A stretch of 64,000 bases of DNA from Vibrio hepatarius (GTDB lineage Bacteria; Pseudomonadota; Gammaproteobacteria; Enterobacterales; Vibrionaceae), in NCBI RefSeq assembly GCF_001274785.1, contig NZ_LHPI01000002.1:20768-84767 (forward strand), written 5' to 3'. Position 1 is the first letter of the stretch; each line of letters begins with the position of its first letter. Below the pieces are notes generated by a model. That model had not been told where the DNA came from, made no database searches, and saw only the letters and a program-made list of their open reading frames with translations. Shown here piece after piece: positions 10,087 to 22,624 of this stretch. The translations under genes and the position numbers were made by a program.

Positions 10087-10471
10087 AGTAAAACTCCATA
10101 TATTTATGGTTGCAAATACTACTGTCATTTTAATCAATTAGATAAATAACCAAGAGCAATAACCTAGATGGCAGTGTAATAAGCTAAGTAAACAATAGCA
10201 GAAAGCAAAAAATCTAGACTGAGATCTATTGGCAGAAAACTTCATGCACAGAGTTATCACCAGACTCAGGATCGAGCCAAATTTGCACAAATGTGGATCA
10301 AAGTGTGAGTAAAAATGGGGCAATATGTGGGGATCCGCCGAATAATCCCGGAAATAATGTGAATAACTTAGATCTTATTCACTGGATCGTCGATCAATCG
10401 CTGGCGATCTTGGTTATCAACAGGTAAAATTGCCAATCTTTTCCGAATAACGACTTTTGAGTGGGGGCACC
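10087..10471 (+). promoter_or_regulatory. Intergenic control region of dnaA
   Basis: This 385-base gap lies between the divergent binding-protein gene and dnaA. It holds a consensus DnaA box TTATTCACA on the minus strand (10358-10366) and near-matches TTATTCACT (10375-10383) and TTATCAACA (10414-10422), together with several GATC sites. This matches DnaA autoregulation and Dam/SeqA control known for dnaA promoters. A candidate -10 TAAAAT is at 10425-10430 but the -35 is weak. Confidence 0.6.
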
Positions 10472-11878
10472 GTGTCATCTTCGCTATGGTTGCAATGTAT
10501 GCAGCAGCTTCAAGAAGAGCTACCAGCTACAGAATTCAGTATGTGGGTACGTCCGTTACAAGCGGAACTCAATGACAATACTCTCACTTTATTTGCACCA
10601 AACCGTTTTGTGTTGGACTGGGTACGCGATAAGTACTTAAACAACATCAACCGCCTGTTGCGTGAATTCTGTGGTAATGATGTCCCTAGCTTACGCTTTG
10701 AAGTTGGCAGTCGTCGTGTTTCTGCGCCTAAGCCTGTGCCAACTCGCACTCCGGCGGATGTGGCCGCAGAGTCATCGGCTCCAGCACAGCTTCAGGCTCG
10801 TAAACCAGTGCATAAGACTTGGGATGATGACGCCGAAGCCGTCGCGAACATCAACCACCGCTCAAACGTGAACCCAAAACACAAGTTCAAGAACTTTGTT
10901 GAAGGTAAGTCGAACCAACTTGGTTTGGCGGCGGCTCGTCAGGTATCGGATAACCCGGGTGGCGCATACAACCCGTTATTCCTATACGGTGGCACGGGCT
11001 TGGGTAAAACCCACTTGTTGCACGCGGTAGGCAACGCGATTGTTGACAACAAGCCAGACGCAAAAGTGGTGTACATGCACTCTGAGCGTTTTGTGCAAGA
11101 CATGGTAAAAGCGCTGCAAAATAATGCGATTGAAGAGTTCAAGCGCTACTACCGCAGTGTCGATGCTCTGCTTATTGATGACATTCAATTCTTTGCCAAT
11201 AAAGAGCGCTCTCAAGAAGAATTTTTCCATACTTTCAACGCATTGCTTGAAGGTAACCAACAAATTATTTTGACATCAGACCGCTATCCAAAAGAGATCA
11301 ACGGTGTTGAAGATCGTCTAAAATCGCGTTTTGGTTGGGGTTTGACGGTAGCGATCGAGCCACCAGAGCTAGAAACGCGTGTGGCGATCTTGATGAAGAA
11401 AGCCGAAGATCACCAAATCCATCTTGCGGATGAAGTCGCGTTCTTTATAGCTAAGCGACTACGCTCGAACGTTCGTGAACTGGAAGGCGCGCTAAACCGC
11501 GTGATCGCCAACGCGAACTTTACTGGCCGCCCGATTACCATCGATTTCGTGCGTGAAGCACTGCGTGACTTATTGGCGCTGCAAGAGAAGTTGGTGACGA
11601 TCGACAATATTCAAAAGACGGTTGCCGAGTACTACAAAATTAAAGTGGCCGACTTGCTGTCAAAACGTCGTTCGCGTTCTGTGGCGCGCCCACGTCAGCT
11701 GGCGATGGCGTTAGCGAAAGAGTTGACCAACCACAGTTTGCCAGAAATAGGCGACGCCTTTGGTGGTCGTGACCATACCACGGTACTGCACGCTTGCCGT
11801 AAAATAGAGCAACTGCGTGAAGAGAGTCACGATATCAAAGAAGATTACTCAAACTTGATTCGTACCCTTTCTTCTTAA
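10472..11878 (+). CDS. dnaA: Chromosomal replication initiator protein DnaA
   Basis: The chosen start is GTG at 10472 ([18 protein letters not shown], 468 residues), preceded by GTGGGGG; a TTG five codons upstream is less likely because the family begins here. Domain I occupies about residues 1-80, a variable linker follows to about 115, and the AAA+ domain has Walker A GGTGLGKT (173-180) and Walker [10 protein letters not shown]. Domain IV ends with the DnaA signature [16 protein letters not shown]. It binds the boxes in oriC and opens the origin. It heads the dnaA-dnaN-recF-gyrB cluster. Confidence 0.98.
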   Translation: MSSSLWLQCMQQLQEELPATEFSMWVRPLQAELNDNTLTLFAPNRFVLDWVRDKYLNNINRLLREFCGNDVPSLRFEVGSRRVSAPKPVPTRTPADVAAESSAPAQLQARKPVHKTWDDDAEAVANINHRSNVNPKHKFKNFVEGKSNQLGLAAARQVSDNPGGAYNPLFLYGGTGLGKTHLLHAVGNAIVDNKPDAKVVYMHSERFVQDMVKALQNNAIEEFKRYYRSVDALLIDDIQFFANKERSQEEFFHTFNALLEGNQQIILTSDRYPKEINGVEDRLKSRFGWGLTVAIEPPELETRVAILMKKAEDHQIHLADEVAFFIAKRLRSNVRELEGALNRVIANANFTGRPITIDFVREALRDLLALQEKLVTIDNIQKTVAEYYKIKVADLLSKRRSRSVARPRQLAMALAKELTNHSLPEIGDAFGGRDHTTVLHACRKIEQLREESHDIKEDYSNLIRTLSS

Positions 11879-11971
11879 TTCACAGTATCCTTATATCCTG
11901 GCGATCAGGGTATAAGTACCCGGTCATTACTCTGTTTGTCTAAGCAAAAAGAAATCTGATAAGAGCGTCCT

Positions 11972-13072
11972 ATGAAATTTTCCATTGAGCGTAGCCACTT
12001 ACTAAAACCTCTACAACAAGTATCCGGTGCTTTAGGTGGTCGTCCAACTTTACCAATCCTGGGTAACTTGCTACTCAAAGTCGAAGATAACGTATTGTCG
12101 ATGACGGCGACGGATTTGGAAGTGGAACTGATCAGCCGAGTGACGCTAGAAGGCGATTTTGAAGCGGGCAGTGTGACGGTGCCGTCACGTAAGTTCCTCG
12201 ATATTTGTCGTGGCTTACCGGATGATTCAGTCATTACCTTTGTTTTGGAAGGTGACCGCGTTCAAGTGCGTTCAGGCCGCAGTCGTTTCTCGCTCTCTAC
12301 GTTACCTGCGAGTGATTTTCCAAATATTGAAGATTGGCAAAGCGAAGTTGAAATTACGCTGACTCAGGCAGAGCTGCGCGGCGTGATCGAAAAAACGCAA
12401 TTCTCGATGGCTAACCAAGACGTGCGTTATTATCTCAACGGTATGCTGTTTGAAATCGACGGCAGCACGTTGCGCAGTGTCGCGACCGACGGTCACCGTA
12501 TGGCGGTATCGCAAACTCAACTGGGTGCAGATTTTGCGCAAAACCAAATCATCGTACCGCGTAAAGGCGTACTCGAGTTGGTGAAACTGATGGACGCGCC
12601 AGAGCAGCCAGTGACGCTGCAAATCGGCAGTTCAAACGTTCGCGCGGAAGTGAACAACTTTGTCTTCACTTCGAAGCTCGTTGACGGCCGTTTCCCGGAT
12701 TATCGCCGCGTAATGCCGCAACAAACGACCAAAACGCTGGAAGCGGGTTGTGACGAATTACGTCAGGCATTTTCTCGTGCGGCGATTCTGTCCAACGAAA
12801 AGTTCCGTGGTGTTCGTGTTAACTTAGCCGGTAGCGAAATGCGCATTACCGCGAACAACCCAGAACAAGAAGAAGCGGAAGAGATGCTAGATGTGACGTT
12901 TGAAGGCGAGGCGATCGAAATCGGCTTCAACGTTAGCTACGTATTGGACGTATTAAATACGCTGCGCTGTGAGAAAGTGCGTATTTCGATGTCGGACGCT
13001 AACGCGAGTGCCTTGATTGAAAATGCCGACGATGACAGTGCTCTGTACGTGGTAATGCCGATTCGACTCTAG
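11972..13072 (+). CDS. dnaN: DNA polymerase III beta subunit (sliding clamp)
   Basis: The 366-residue product is the usual clamp length, beginning [20 protein letters not shown] and ending YVVMPIRL, the C-terminal segment at the partner-binding cleft. The three repeated clamp domains are recognisable, for example in [17 protein letters not shown]. It encircles DNA as a dimer and tethers polymerase III. The 93-base gap after dnaA holds an imperfect hairpin (about 11889-11913) without a U-tract, so read-through from dnaA is likely. Confidence 0.98.
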   Translation: MKFSIERSHLLKPLQQVSGALGGRPTLPILGNLLLKVEDNVLSMTATDLEVELISRVTLEGDFEAGSVTVPSRKFLDICRGLPDDSVITFVLEGDRVQVRSGRSRFSLSTLPASDFPNIEDWQSEVEITLTQAELRGVIEKTQFSMANQDVRYYLNGMLFEIDGSTLRSVATDGHRMAVSQTQLGADFAQNQIIVPRKGVLELVKLMDAPEQPVTLQIGSSNVRAEVNNFVFTSKLVDGRFPDYRRVMPQQTTKTLEAGCDELRQAFSRAAILSNEKFRGVRVNLAGSEMRITANNPEQEEAEEMLDVTFEGEAIEIGFNVSYVLDVLNTLRCEKVRISMSDANASALIENADDDSALYVVMPIRL

Positions 13073-13073
13073 C

Positions 13074-14156
13074 ATGCCGCTCTCTCGTCTTATTATTCAG
13101 CAATTTCGGAATATTAAAGCCTGTGATATCGACCTATCATCAGGCTTTAACTTTCTTATTGGCCCGAACGGCAGTGGCAAAACCAGCGTGCTGGAAGCGA
13201 TCTATTTGTTGGGTCATGGCCGCTCATTTAAGAGCTCGTTAACTGGACGAGTGATTCAAAACGACTGTGAAGAACTGTTTGTCCACGGTCGTTTTTTGAA
13301 CTCGGATCAATTTGAGCTACCGATCGGCATTAATAAGCAGCGCGATGGCTCAACAGAGGTTAAAATAGGCGGTCAGTCTGGGCAGAAGTTAGCTCAACTG
13401 GCACAAGTTTTACCCTTGCAATTAATCCACCCGGAAGGGTTCGATTTGTTGACCGATGGACCGAAACATCGCCGCGCATTTATTGATTGGGGCGTGTTTC
13501 ATACCGAGTCAGCTTTTTATGACGCATGGGGCCGCTTTAAGCGACTGAACAAGCAACGTAATGCGTTATTAAACACCGCGACCAGCTATCGAGAACTCAG
13601 TTACTGGGATCAAGAGATGGCAAGATTGGCTGAAAATATCAGCCAGTGGCGCTCACTGTATGTCGAGCAACTCAAGTCCAAAGCTGAAGAGATTTGTCAG
13701 GCTTTTCTGCCAGAGTTCGACATTCAATTGAAGTATTACCGTGGCTGGGATAAAGATACCCCTTATCAGGAAATTCTGGAAAAGAACTTCGAACGGGATC
13801 AGTCGCTGGGTTACACGTTTAGTGGACCCAATAAAGCCGATTTGAGAATCAAAGTGAACGGTACGCCGGTAGAGGATGTGCTGTCACGTGGCCAGTTAAA
13901 ACTGATGGTGTGTGCGCTGCGTGTTGCACAAGGTCAGCACCTGACGGAAATGACTGGCAAGCAATGTATCTACTTAATTGATGACTTTGCTTCTGAATTA
14001 GATAGCCAACGTCGTAAGCGTCTTGCCGACTGCTTAAAAGAGACGGGGGCACAAGTTTTTGTAAGTTCTATTACCGAAAGTCAAATCACCGACATGTTGG
14101 ATGAAAATGGCAGGATGTTCCATGTGGAACATGGCACAATAGAACAAAATATATAG
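13074..14156 (+). CDS. recF: DNA replication and repair protein RecF
   Basis: The 360-residue SMC-like ATPase has Walker A GPNGSGKT (30-37), the signature [19 protein letters not shown] and Walker [14 protein letters not shown]. With RecO and RecR it loads RecA at single-strand gaps. The start is one base after the dnaN stop, so it is translated by coupling. The C-terminal ISQ-type region is normal ([14 protein letters not shown]). gyrB follows after 13 bases. Confidence 0.97.
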   Translation: MPLSRLIIQQFRNIKACDIDLSSGFNFLIGPNGSGKTSVLEAIYLLGHGRSFKSSLTGRVIQNDCEELFVHGRFLNSDQFELPIGINKQRDGSTEVKIGGQSGQKLAQLAQVLPLQLIHPEGFDLLTDGPKHRRAFIDWGVFHTESAFYDAWGRFKRLNKQRNALLNTATSYRELSYWDQEMARLAENISQWRSLYVEQLKSKAEEICQAFLPEFDIQLKYYRGWDKDTPYQEILEKNFERDQSLGYTFSGPNKADLRIKVNGTPVEDVLSRGQLKLMVCALRVAQGQHLTEMTGKQCIYLIDDFASELDSQRRKRLADCLKETGAQVFVSSITESQITDMLDENGRMFHVEHGTIEQNI

Positions 14157-14166
14157 TGGAAGATAA

Positions 14167-16587
<2,421 letters not shown>

Positions 16588-16614
16588 AGCTTTGATACTT
16601 CGCTCTTTCGCTCC

Positions 16615-16682
16615 ATTTCGGTGTCAGAGGTGCTCACATACCTTCGTATGTTCCGCGCCTCTTCCTTGAACTGAAACGAAAT
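16615..16682. repeat. Nested palindromic element after gyrB
   Basis: Three nested inverted segments are seen: ATTTCG/CGAAAT (16615-16620, 16677-16682), AGAGGTGC/GCGCCTCT (16626-16633, 16655-16662, one G-U pair) and ACATAC/GTATGT around a CTTC loop (16636-16651). It lies in the 3' region of gyrB, before the terminator. It resembles REP-type elements; whether it is repeated elsewhere cannot be tested here. Confidence 0.55.
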
Positions 16683-16711
16683 CGATTCGTCTCAAAACTC
16701 TAAAGAAATTG

Positions 16712-16746
16712 AAAGCACTGCCCGTTGGGTGGTGCTTTTTTTGTTT
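16712..16746 (+). terminator. Terminator of the dnaA-dnaN-recF-gyrB cluster
   Basis: A 12-bp stem (AAAGCACTGCCC with GGGTGGTGCTTT, two G-U pairs) with a 3-base loop is followed by a run of Ts. Confidence 0.88.
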
Positions 16747-16793
16747 TTAAATGATTGAAAAATAATGAATTGAAAAAATTATCAAAATAATCC

Positions 16794-16820
16794 CTTGAAA
16801 GTATTTTGCCCTATCCATAT
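16794..16820 (+). promoter_or_regulatory. Sigma-32 heat-shock promoter of ibpA
   Basis: CTTGAAA (16794-16800) followed after 14 bases by CCATAT (16815-16820) fits the sigma-32 consensus CTTGAAA / CCCCATNT with normal spacing. The predicted start near 16828 leaves a leader of about 210 bases before ibpA. Confidence 0.75.
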
Positions 16821-16827
16821 ATCTAGT

Positions 16828-17043
16828 TGTGAAGAGGCGCCAAGCGATTTGGGCCTCTGAAATCGCTGTAACAAGCGTCGCTCAAGTGAGGACGACTTTC
16901 CCAGCACACAATCTGAAACCCAAGATTCTGCCCCATGTCCCTGTGCTCGTTTGTCTGTGGAATGGTAATGAATCGCTTAGCCACCAAAGCAAACTTTGGA
17001 TACTCGCGGCTAAGACTATTGCTTATTAAGAGGATAGTATTAT
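16828..17043 (+). ncRNA. ROSE-like RNA thermometer in the ibpA 5' leader
   Basis: The leader folds into several hairpins: AGAGGC/GCCTCT with an inner CCAA/TTGG (16833-16858), CCAAAG/CTTTGG (16984-16999) and a final one at 17015-17038. In the last, ACTAT (17015-17019) pairs with ATAGT (17034-17038), and UGCU (17020-17023) faces the Shine-Dalgarno AGAGG with one unpaired G. That is the ROSE motif (UUGCU opposite AGGA). ROSE elements are known to block translation of small heat-shock genes until heated. Confidence 0.8.
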
Positions 17044-17476
17044 GAGAACTGTAGATTTCACTCCTTTATACCGCAACGCAATCGGCTTCGACCGTCTTCT
17101 AAACATGATGGAAGCGAATGCTGCGAAAAGCAGCTCTGGCGGTTACCCTCCATACAACATTGAACAAAAAGACGAGAACAACTACCGCATCACTATGGCT
17201 GTAGCGGGTTTTGCAGAAGATCAACTCGACCTAATGCAAAAAGATAATATGTTGATCGTTAAGGGTGAACGCAAAGAAGAAGGCGAGAAAAATTACGTCT
17301 ACCAAGGTATCGCAGAACGCGACTTTGAACGTAAGTTCCAGTTGGCAGACTACGTAAAAGTGGTTGGTGCGAGCATGGAAAATGGCTTGCTACATATCGA
17401 TCTAGAACGTGAAATTCCAGAAGCGATGCAACCGCGTAAAATTGCCATCAACGGTCAGAAATTGATTGAAGGCTAA
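17042..17476 (+). CDS. ibpA: Small heat-shock protein IbpA (Hsp20 family)
   Basis: The 144-residue protein starts [20 protein letters not shown], typical of IbpA. The alpha-crystallin domain spans about residues 38-125 ([36 protein letters not shown]). It binds unfolding proteins in aggregates and hands them to DnaK/ClpB. Only one ibp gene is present, as in vibrios, whereas E. coli has ibpA and ibpB. Regulation is read from the sequence at two levels: a sigma-32 promoter and a ROSE-like thermometer covering the AGAGGA ribosome site. Confidence 0.96.
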   Translation: MRTVDFTPLYRNAIGFDRLLNMMEANAAKSSSGGYPPYNIEQKDENNYRITMAVAGFAEDQLDLMQKDNMLIVKGERKEEGEKNYVYQGIAERDFERKFQLADYVKVVGASMENGLLHIDLEREIPEAMQPRKIAINGQKLIEG

Positions 17477-17507
17477 TAGCCGTTAGTTAAGGCAAAGATA
17501 TAAAGAG

Positions 17508-17536
17508 TGAAAGAGCGCCGATTGGCGCTCTTTTTA
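17508..17536. terminator. Bidirectional terminator between ibpA and avtA
   Basis: AAGAGCGCC and GGCGCTCTT are perfect arms around GATT (17511-17532), with T-rich sequence on the right and A-rich on the left, serving both convergent genes. Confidence 0.85.
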
Positions 17537-17543
17537 ATTCCAT

Positions 17544-18794
17544 TTAGCCTTGTTGGTAGGCTTTGGCGACTTCTTCTGCGATCACCGCAATGCCTTTTTG
17601 CATCGCTTCATCATCTTGTACGTAGTTCATACGCAGGCATTGATGCGCGTGTTCCCAGTCATCTTCTTGACCGATAAAGAAATATTCTCCTGGCACAATC
17701 AAAACGCCTCGCGCTTTAAGACGCTTGTAGAGTTCCATGGTTGTGATCGGCAGCTCATCGAACCATAGCCATAGGAAAATCGCACCTTCCGGCTTATGGA
17801 TACGGAACCTTGGGTCATTGATGGCGTCTTGTAGTAGTTGCACCGCACGTTGCGACTTGTGCTGATAAAACGGTTTAATTATGTTGGTACTCAGTTTGAG
17901 CAAGTCGTCTTTTGCAATCATGTGGTTGGCAAAAGTAGGTCCAACGCTACCCGGCGCAAGGCTGATGATTCCGTTCATATTGGTCATCGCTTGAGTGATT
18001 TCTTCACTGGCAATCACAATCCCACAGCGTACGCCCGGCAGACCTAACTTCGATAAGCTCATACACAAGATGGTGTTTTCATTCCAGAACGGCTCGACGT
18101 CTTCGAAAATGATATTTGGAAACGGCAAACCGTAGGCATTGTCGATGATCAGTGGAATATTGTTCTCACGCGCCAGCTTATCCAACTTGTGGATCTCTTC
18201 GTCGGTTAGAACGTTTCCGGTCGGGTTGGTTGGGCGTGAGGCGCAGATCGCTGCCACTGACTCATCAACTTTTAACTCTTCAAAATCTACGTGGTATTTG
18301 AACAGGCCGTTGTCGAGCAACTCAATTTCTGGGTGATAAGAAACAAAAATGTTCTCATCGATGCCTGCGTCCCCATAACCAATGTATTCAGGGGCGATAG
18401 GTAATAAGATCTTCTTGTGCGAACCGTCGGCTTGTTGGCCTGCGAGCAGGTTAAACAGGTAAAAGAAGCCGCTTTGGCTGCCGTTCGTCAGGCTGATGTT
18501 TTTCTCAGTTATGTTCCAGCCGTACGTCTCTCTAAATAGCTTCGCCAGTGCTTTGACAAATACGTCTTTACCTTGCGGTCCATCGTAGTTGGTCAGCGCG
18601 GCGACGAGGTCACCGCTGGCGAGCAGTTCTTCACTGGCTTGATGAAAGTACTCGAGCATGGCAGGTATGGCGGCTGGGTTGCCTCCACCGAGCATGATGG
18701 CGCCTGGAGTGCGCAGACCATCATTAAGGTCGTCCATTAACTGCGTGATACCGGAATACTGATTAAACTTGTCACCAAACTTAGAAAACTGCAT
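17544..18794 (-). CDS. avtA: Valine--pyruvate aminotransferase AvtA
   Basis: This 416-residue fold-type I PLP enzyme begins MQFSKFGDKFNQYSGITQLM and has the PLP lysine in SLSKLGLPGVR, the substrate-phosphate motif ASRPTNPTGN and a C-terminal LRMNYVQDDE with the conserved arginine. It transfers the amino group between valine or alanine and pyruvate, in alanine/valine metabolism. It is a single gene; downstream it shares a terminator with ibpA, and upstream lies a palindromic element. Length agrees with E. coli AvtA (417). Confidence 0.93.
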   Translation of the reverse strand: MQFSKFGDKFNQYSGITQLMDDLNDGLRTPGAIMLGGGNPAAIPAMLEYFHQASEELLASGDLVAALTNYDGPQGKDVFVKALAKLFRETYGWNITEKNISLTNGSQSGFFYLFNLLAGQQADGSHKKILLPIAPEYIGYGDAGIDENIFVSYHPEIELLDNGLFKYHVDFEELKVDESVAAICASRPTNPTGNVLTDEEIHKLDKLARENNIPLIIDNAYGLPFPNIIFEDVEPFWNENTILCMSLSKLGLPGVRCGIVIASEEITQAMTNMNGIISLAPGSVGPTFANHMIAKDDLLKLSTNIIKPFYQHKSQRAVQLLQDAINDPRFRIHKPEGAIFLWLWFDELPITTMELYKRLKARGVLIVPGEYFFIGQEDDWEHAHQCLRMNYVQDDEAMQKGIAVIAEEVAKAYQQG

Positions 18795-18844
18795 TGCTAC
18801 TTTTACCTAATTCATTGTGTTTGCTTTATATGTAATACGCTGAT

Positions 18845-19015
18845 TTATACCAATCACAATAAGTGTTTGTTCATTCTTGCTGGTTAAAATCACTGATAAC
18901 GGCGTTACGAATCTGGTAATTAGAGCCACTAGTTAGCGGCGATTCATGCCTTGTTCTCAGTGATTTTTCCTACGCAATTATCTGAACATCTACTTATCTG
19001 GATTGATATTGGTTA
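18845..19015. repeat. Palindromic intergenic element (MITE-like)
   Basis: This 170-base gene-free block has nested inverted repeats. A perfect 11-bp pair AAAATCACTGA (18886-18896) and TCAGTGATTTT (18957-18967) lies inside an outer, imperfect pair formed by the ends ATACCAAT...AATAAGTGTTTGTTC and GAACATCTACTTAT...ATTGGTTAC. The inner part also has GAATC/GATTC. No ORF is present. Such an arrangement is that of a miniature mobile element, but I cannot count copies. Confidence 0.55.
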
Positions 19016-19089
19016 CAGCTATTAGTGTAATACTTGACCTTACCCTAATGTTTTTACGACGCAAAGCACAATATTTGGCTTTAGATAAA

Positions 19090-19120
19090 AATAAAGCCCG
19101 ACTCAAAGAGCCGGGCTTGT
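19090..19120. terminator. Terminator after glyS
   Basis: AAGCCCG-A-CTC-AAA-GAG-C-CGGGCTT (19094-19118) forms a strong stem. On the minus strand it follows the glyS stop and ends in TTTATTTTTATC. Confidence 0.85.
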
Positions 19121-19146
19121 GTATACATAATGATTTCAGCTGAGAA

Positions 19147-21213
19147 TTACTTCTGCAGTAGTGAAATATCCGCAATTTGCAGAAATAGATTACGCAGATT
19201 GTTCAGGAGTGTCAGACGGTTCTTCTTAAGTGCTTCATCGTCTGCCATTACCATTACGTTATCAAAGAACGCATCCACTGGCTCACGTAGGTCAGCTAGC
19301 TTGCTTAGGGCTTCTTGGTAGTTACCGGTTGCAAATGCTGGCTCTAGCGCTTCCGTCATGACTTCAACGCTTTCTGCTAGTGCTTTCTCTGCGTCTTCTT
19401 GTAGAAGTGCCAGGTCAATCTCTGCTTCAAGTTCGCCGTCGAATTTCGCTAGGATGTTACCAACACGTTTGTTCGCTGCCGCTAGAGACTCTGCTGCTTC
19501 TAGTTCACGGAAGTGAGATACCGCCTTAACACGTTGGTCGAAATCTGCTGGTTTAGTTGGACGACGCGCCAGTACTGCTTGAATGATGTCGACGCTGAAG
19601 CCTTCGTCTTGGTACCAAGCACGGAAACGACCAAGCATAAATTCAATCACGTCTTGCTCAACGTTTTCGTTGGTTAAGCGGTCACCAAACAGTGACTTCG
19701 CTTTCGCTACCAAGTCAACAAGATCTAGGTTGTAGCCGTATTCAACGATGATACGAAGTACACCTAGCGATGCGCGGCGTAGTGCGAATGGGTCGCTGCC
19801 TTTCGGTGCTTGACCGATACCGAAGATACCGACGATCGTGTCTAGCTTGTCAGCCATCGCGACTGCGGTTGAAACGCCGTTTGATGGCAGTTTATCACCT
19901 GCAAAACGAGGCATGTATTGCTCGTTCAGTGCGACTGCTACTTCTTCCGCTTCACCGTCGTGACGAGCGTAGTGCATACCCATCACACCTTGAGTATCCG
20001 TGAATTCGAATACCATTGAGGTCATTAGGTCACATTTCGCTAGCAGACCTGCACGCTTCGATTTTTCAACGTCGGCACCGATTTGCTCAGCGATGTAGCC
20101 AGCAAGTTCAGTGATGCGGTCGGTTTTGTCTTTAATCGTACCCAGTTGCTTTTGGAAGATAGCAGTTTCTAGCTCAGGTAGACGGTCGATAAGCGGACGC
20201 TTACGGTCTGTATTGAAGAAGAATTCTGCGTCAGCAAGACGAGGACGAACCACTTTCTCGTTACCTTCGATAACGTAACGAGGTTCTTTTGATTCGATGT
20301 TTGATACGAAGATGAAGTTAGGTAGCAGCTTCTTGTTTTCATCGTAGACAGGGAAGTACTTCTGGTCACCTTTCATGGTGTAAACCAACGCTTCAGAAGG
20401 CACTTTTAGGAACTCTTCTTCAAACTTAGCTGTAAGCACGACTGGCCATTCAACCAAAGACGTCACTTCTTCAACTAGATCATCTTCTAGGTCAGCGATG
20501 CCGCCAACTTCTGCTGCCGCTTTTTGTGCGTCTGCGAGGATGATGGCTTTACGCGCTTCGTAATCTGCCATTACTTTACCGCGCTCTTCTAGGATCGCAG
20601 GGTATTGCTCAGCAGAATCGATAGTGAACTCTTGCTCACCCATGAAGCGGTGACCACGGATAGTGCGGTCAGAAGCGACACCTAAGATCTCGCCTTCGAT
20701 TAGGTCGCTGCCCATTAACATGGTTAGCGTCTTAACTGGACGGATAAATTGAGTTGTTTTGTTGCCCCAACGCATTGGTTTTGCGATCGGTAGGTTTGCC
20801 AGCGCTTTTGCAGCTAGCTCAACCACGATTTCAGATGCTGGCTGACCTTTGACTTCTTGTTTGAACAGTAGCCATTCGCCTTTGTCGGTTACCATGCGCT
20901 CTGCTTGGTCAACGGTGATGCCACAACCGCGAGCCCAGCCTTGAGCCGCTTTAGTTGGGTTACCTTCAGCATCAAACGCTGCAGAAACCGCAGGACCACG
21001 CTTTTCAACTACTTTGTCTGATTGGCTTTCTGCCAATGCAGCCACTTTAAGTGCAAGACGACGAGGTGCCGCGAACCATTTTACGCCTTCGTGAGCAAGC
21101 TCAGCGTTTTTTAGTTCCGCTTCGAAGTTTGCTGCGAATGCTTCAGCTAGGGTGCGAAGTTGCGTTGGTGGTAGCTCTTCTGTACCTAGCTCGATTAGAA
21201 ATTCTTTTGCCAT
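19147..21213 (-). CDS. glyS: Glycine--tRNA ligase beta subunit
   Basis: The 688-residue protein begins [20 protein letters not shown], the signature N-terminus of the bacterial GlyRS beta chain, and has [11 protein letters not shown] and an HD-like central domain ([16 protein letters not shown]). Its C-terminal part carries an anticodon-binding domain. With the alpha chain (GlyQ) it forms the heterotetrameric enzyme that charges tRNA-Gly. It starts 13 bases after glyQ on the same strand. Length equals that of homologues. Confidence 0.97.
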   Translation of the reverse strand: MAKEFLIELGTEELPPTQLRTLAEAFAANFEAELKNAELAHEGVKWFAAPRRLALKVAALAESQSDKVVEKRGPAVSAAFDAEGNPTKAAQGWARGCGITVDQAERMVTDKGEWLLFKQEVKGQPASEIVVELAAKALANLPIAKPMRWGNKTTQFIRPVKTLTMLMGSDLIEGEILGVASDRTIRGHRFMGEQEFTIDSAEQYPAILEERGKVMADYEARKAIILADAQKAAAEVGGIADLEDDLVEEVTSLVEWPVVLTAKFEEEFLKVPSEALVYTMKGDQKYFPVYDENKKLLPNFIFVSNIESKEPRYVIEGNEKVVRPRLADAEFFFNTDRKRPLIDRLPELETAIFQKQLGTIKDKTDRITELAGYIAEQIGADVEKSKRAGLLAKCDLMTSMVFEFTDTQGVMGMHYARHDGEAEEVAVALNEQYMPRFAGDKLPSNGVSTAVAMADKLDTIVGIFGIGQAPKGSDPFALRRASLGVLRIIVEYGYNLDLVDLVAKAKSLFGDRLTNENVEQDVIEFMLGRFRAWYQDEGFSVDIIQAVLARRPTKPADFDQRVKAVSHFRELEAAESLAAANKRVGNILAKFDGELEAEIDLALLQEDAEKALAESVEVMTEALEPAFATGNYQEALSKLADLREPVDAFFDNVMVMADDEALKKNRLTLLNNLRNLFLQIADISLLQK

Positions 21214-21226
21214 GTTACTTTACCCC

Positions 21227-22144
21227 TTACGCTTGTTCTTTCTTACACATTGGGAAGCCAAGTGCTTCACGGGATGCGTAGTATGCTTCTGCTACTGCTT
21301 TAGTCAGATTGCGGATGCGCAGGATGTAACGTTGACGTTCAGTTACTGAGATCGCTTTGCGTGCGTCTAGTAGGTTGAATGCGTGACCCGCTTTCAGAAT
21401 GCGCTCGTAAGCTGGTAAAGGAAGTGGCTTTTCAAGCTCTAGCAACTCTTTACACTCTTTCTCACACTGCTCGAAGAAGCTGAATAGGAAATCTACGTCT
21501 GCGTGCTCGAAGTTGTAAGTCGACTGTTCCACTTCGTTTTGGTGGAAAATGTCACCGTAGGTCACTTTGCTGCCGTCTGGGGCAATGTTCCAAGTTAGGT
21601 CGTAAACCGAGTCTACTTCTTGGATGTACATAGCGAGACGTTCGATACCGTAAGTGATTTCACCGGTTACTGGTTTACACTCAAGGCCGCCAACTTGTTG
21701 GAAGTAAGTGAACTGAGTCACTTCCATGCCGTTCAGCCATACTTCCCAGCCTAGACCCCATGCGCCTAGTGTTGGGTTTTCCCAGTTGTCTTCTACGAAA
21801 CGGATGTCGTGTACAAGCGGGTCAATACCAAGAACTTCAAGGGAGCCAAGGTACAACTCTTGAATATTGTCTGGAGACGGTTTTAGCGCTACTTGGAATT
21901 GGTAGTAGTGCTGAAGACGGTTAGGGTTTTCACCGTAACGGCCATCGGTCGGACGACGTGAAGGTTGTACGTAAGCTGTCGACATTGGCTCTGGGCCAAG
22001 CGCTCGTAGACAGGTCATTGGGTGAGAGGTACCCGCACCCACTTCCATATCTAGCGGTTGAACAATGGTACAACCATTTTGAGCCCAATAATCCTGCAGC
22101 GCGAGGATCATTCCCTGGAAGGTTTTGATATCGTATTTTTGCAT
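21227..22144 (-). CDS. glyQ: Glycine--tRNA ligase alpha subunit
   Basis: The 305-residue class II synthetase chain begins [20 protein letters not shown] and contains [19 protein letters not shown] and [20 protein letters not shown], diagnostic of GlyQ. It holds the catalytic site that makes glycyl-adenylate. It is the first gene of the glyQS operon; the promoter must lie in 22145-22400, where I see no distinctive sites. The C-terminus is normal ([15 protein letters not shown]). Confidence 0.97.
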   Translation of the reverse strand: MQKYDIKTFQGMILALQDYWAQNGCTIVQPLDMEVGAGTSHPMTCLRALGPEPMSTAYVQPSRRPTDGRYGENPNRLQHYYQFQVALKPSPDNIQELYLGSLEVLGIDPLVHDIRFVEDNWENPTLGAWGLGWEVWLNGMEVTQFTYFQQVGGLECKPVTGEITYGIERLAMYIQEVDSVYDLTWNIAPDGSKVTYGDIFHQNEVEQSTYNFEHADVDFLFSFFEQCEKECKELLELEKPLPLPAYERILKAGHAFNLLDARKAISVTERQRYILRIRNLTKAVAEAYYASREALGFPMCKKEQA

Positions 22145-22428
22145 AAGTCAGGTTCGCGCGATTCTCTAGTTACTCATTAGTTCGTTTTTTCTGCCGAGTT
22201 TTGCACTCAAACAGTAGCGATAAAGAGTAATTACGGTTGAATAAAATAACAATCAAGTATACCCAGATATTGGTTATGGGAGTAGGGTTAATCTTGATTA
22301 ATTCCTAGGCATATTTCTCCTTTAATGGAAATTTAACGGCTTATTCGTCTAAATTTTCTTAAAAGGGAGTTTTTGCGCGCTTTACTACTTGTTCTAACAC
22401 AGAGTGGTGGCTAAAATAGCGCCCATCT

Positions 22429-22614
22429 TTGGGGAGTAGCTTACTAAGTCGATATCCTTGTCCACTTAGTTCGTTCGTCAACATAATTGGTGCAAAATCA
22501 CCATGGCGCTCGAGACTCATCGCTTGATGGGTTTAGCAAGACCTTAGATAAACATCGTGAACCGGGGTGGGGCACGAGGTTTGTCTATGGTTTAAATAAT
22601 TATCCCTGCCCCAA
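22429..22614 (+). ncRNA. yybP-ykoY manganese riboswitch
   Basis: The leader begins UUUGGGGAGUAGC (22428-22440), the conserved 5' block of the yybP-ykoY class. Stem P1 is formed by UUGGGG (22429-22434) and CCCCAA (22609-22614), the latter only 10 bases before the GTG start of a Mn exporter gene. A second G-rich block CCGGGGUGGGG (22562-22572) may be the other conserved loop. Known members sense Mn2+ and turn on exporters, including MneA in Vibrio cholerae. Confidence 0.88.
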
Positions 22615-22624
22615 TGAGCATGTC

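Noticed and set aside
11889..11913. Terminator between dnaA and dnaN
   Set aside because: The hairpin is imperfect and lacks a U-tract; operon read-through is expected.
16829..17029. A 66-residue ORF in the ibpA leader
   Set aside because: It covers the thermometer hairpins, has no ribosome site and no recognisable composition.
22487..22624. Extension of MneA by 46 N-terminal residues
   Set aside because: These codons coincide with the conserved riboswitch and give a hydrophilic stretch unlike the family.
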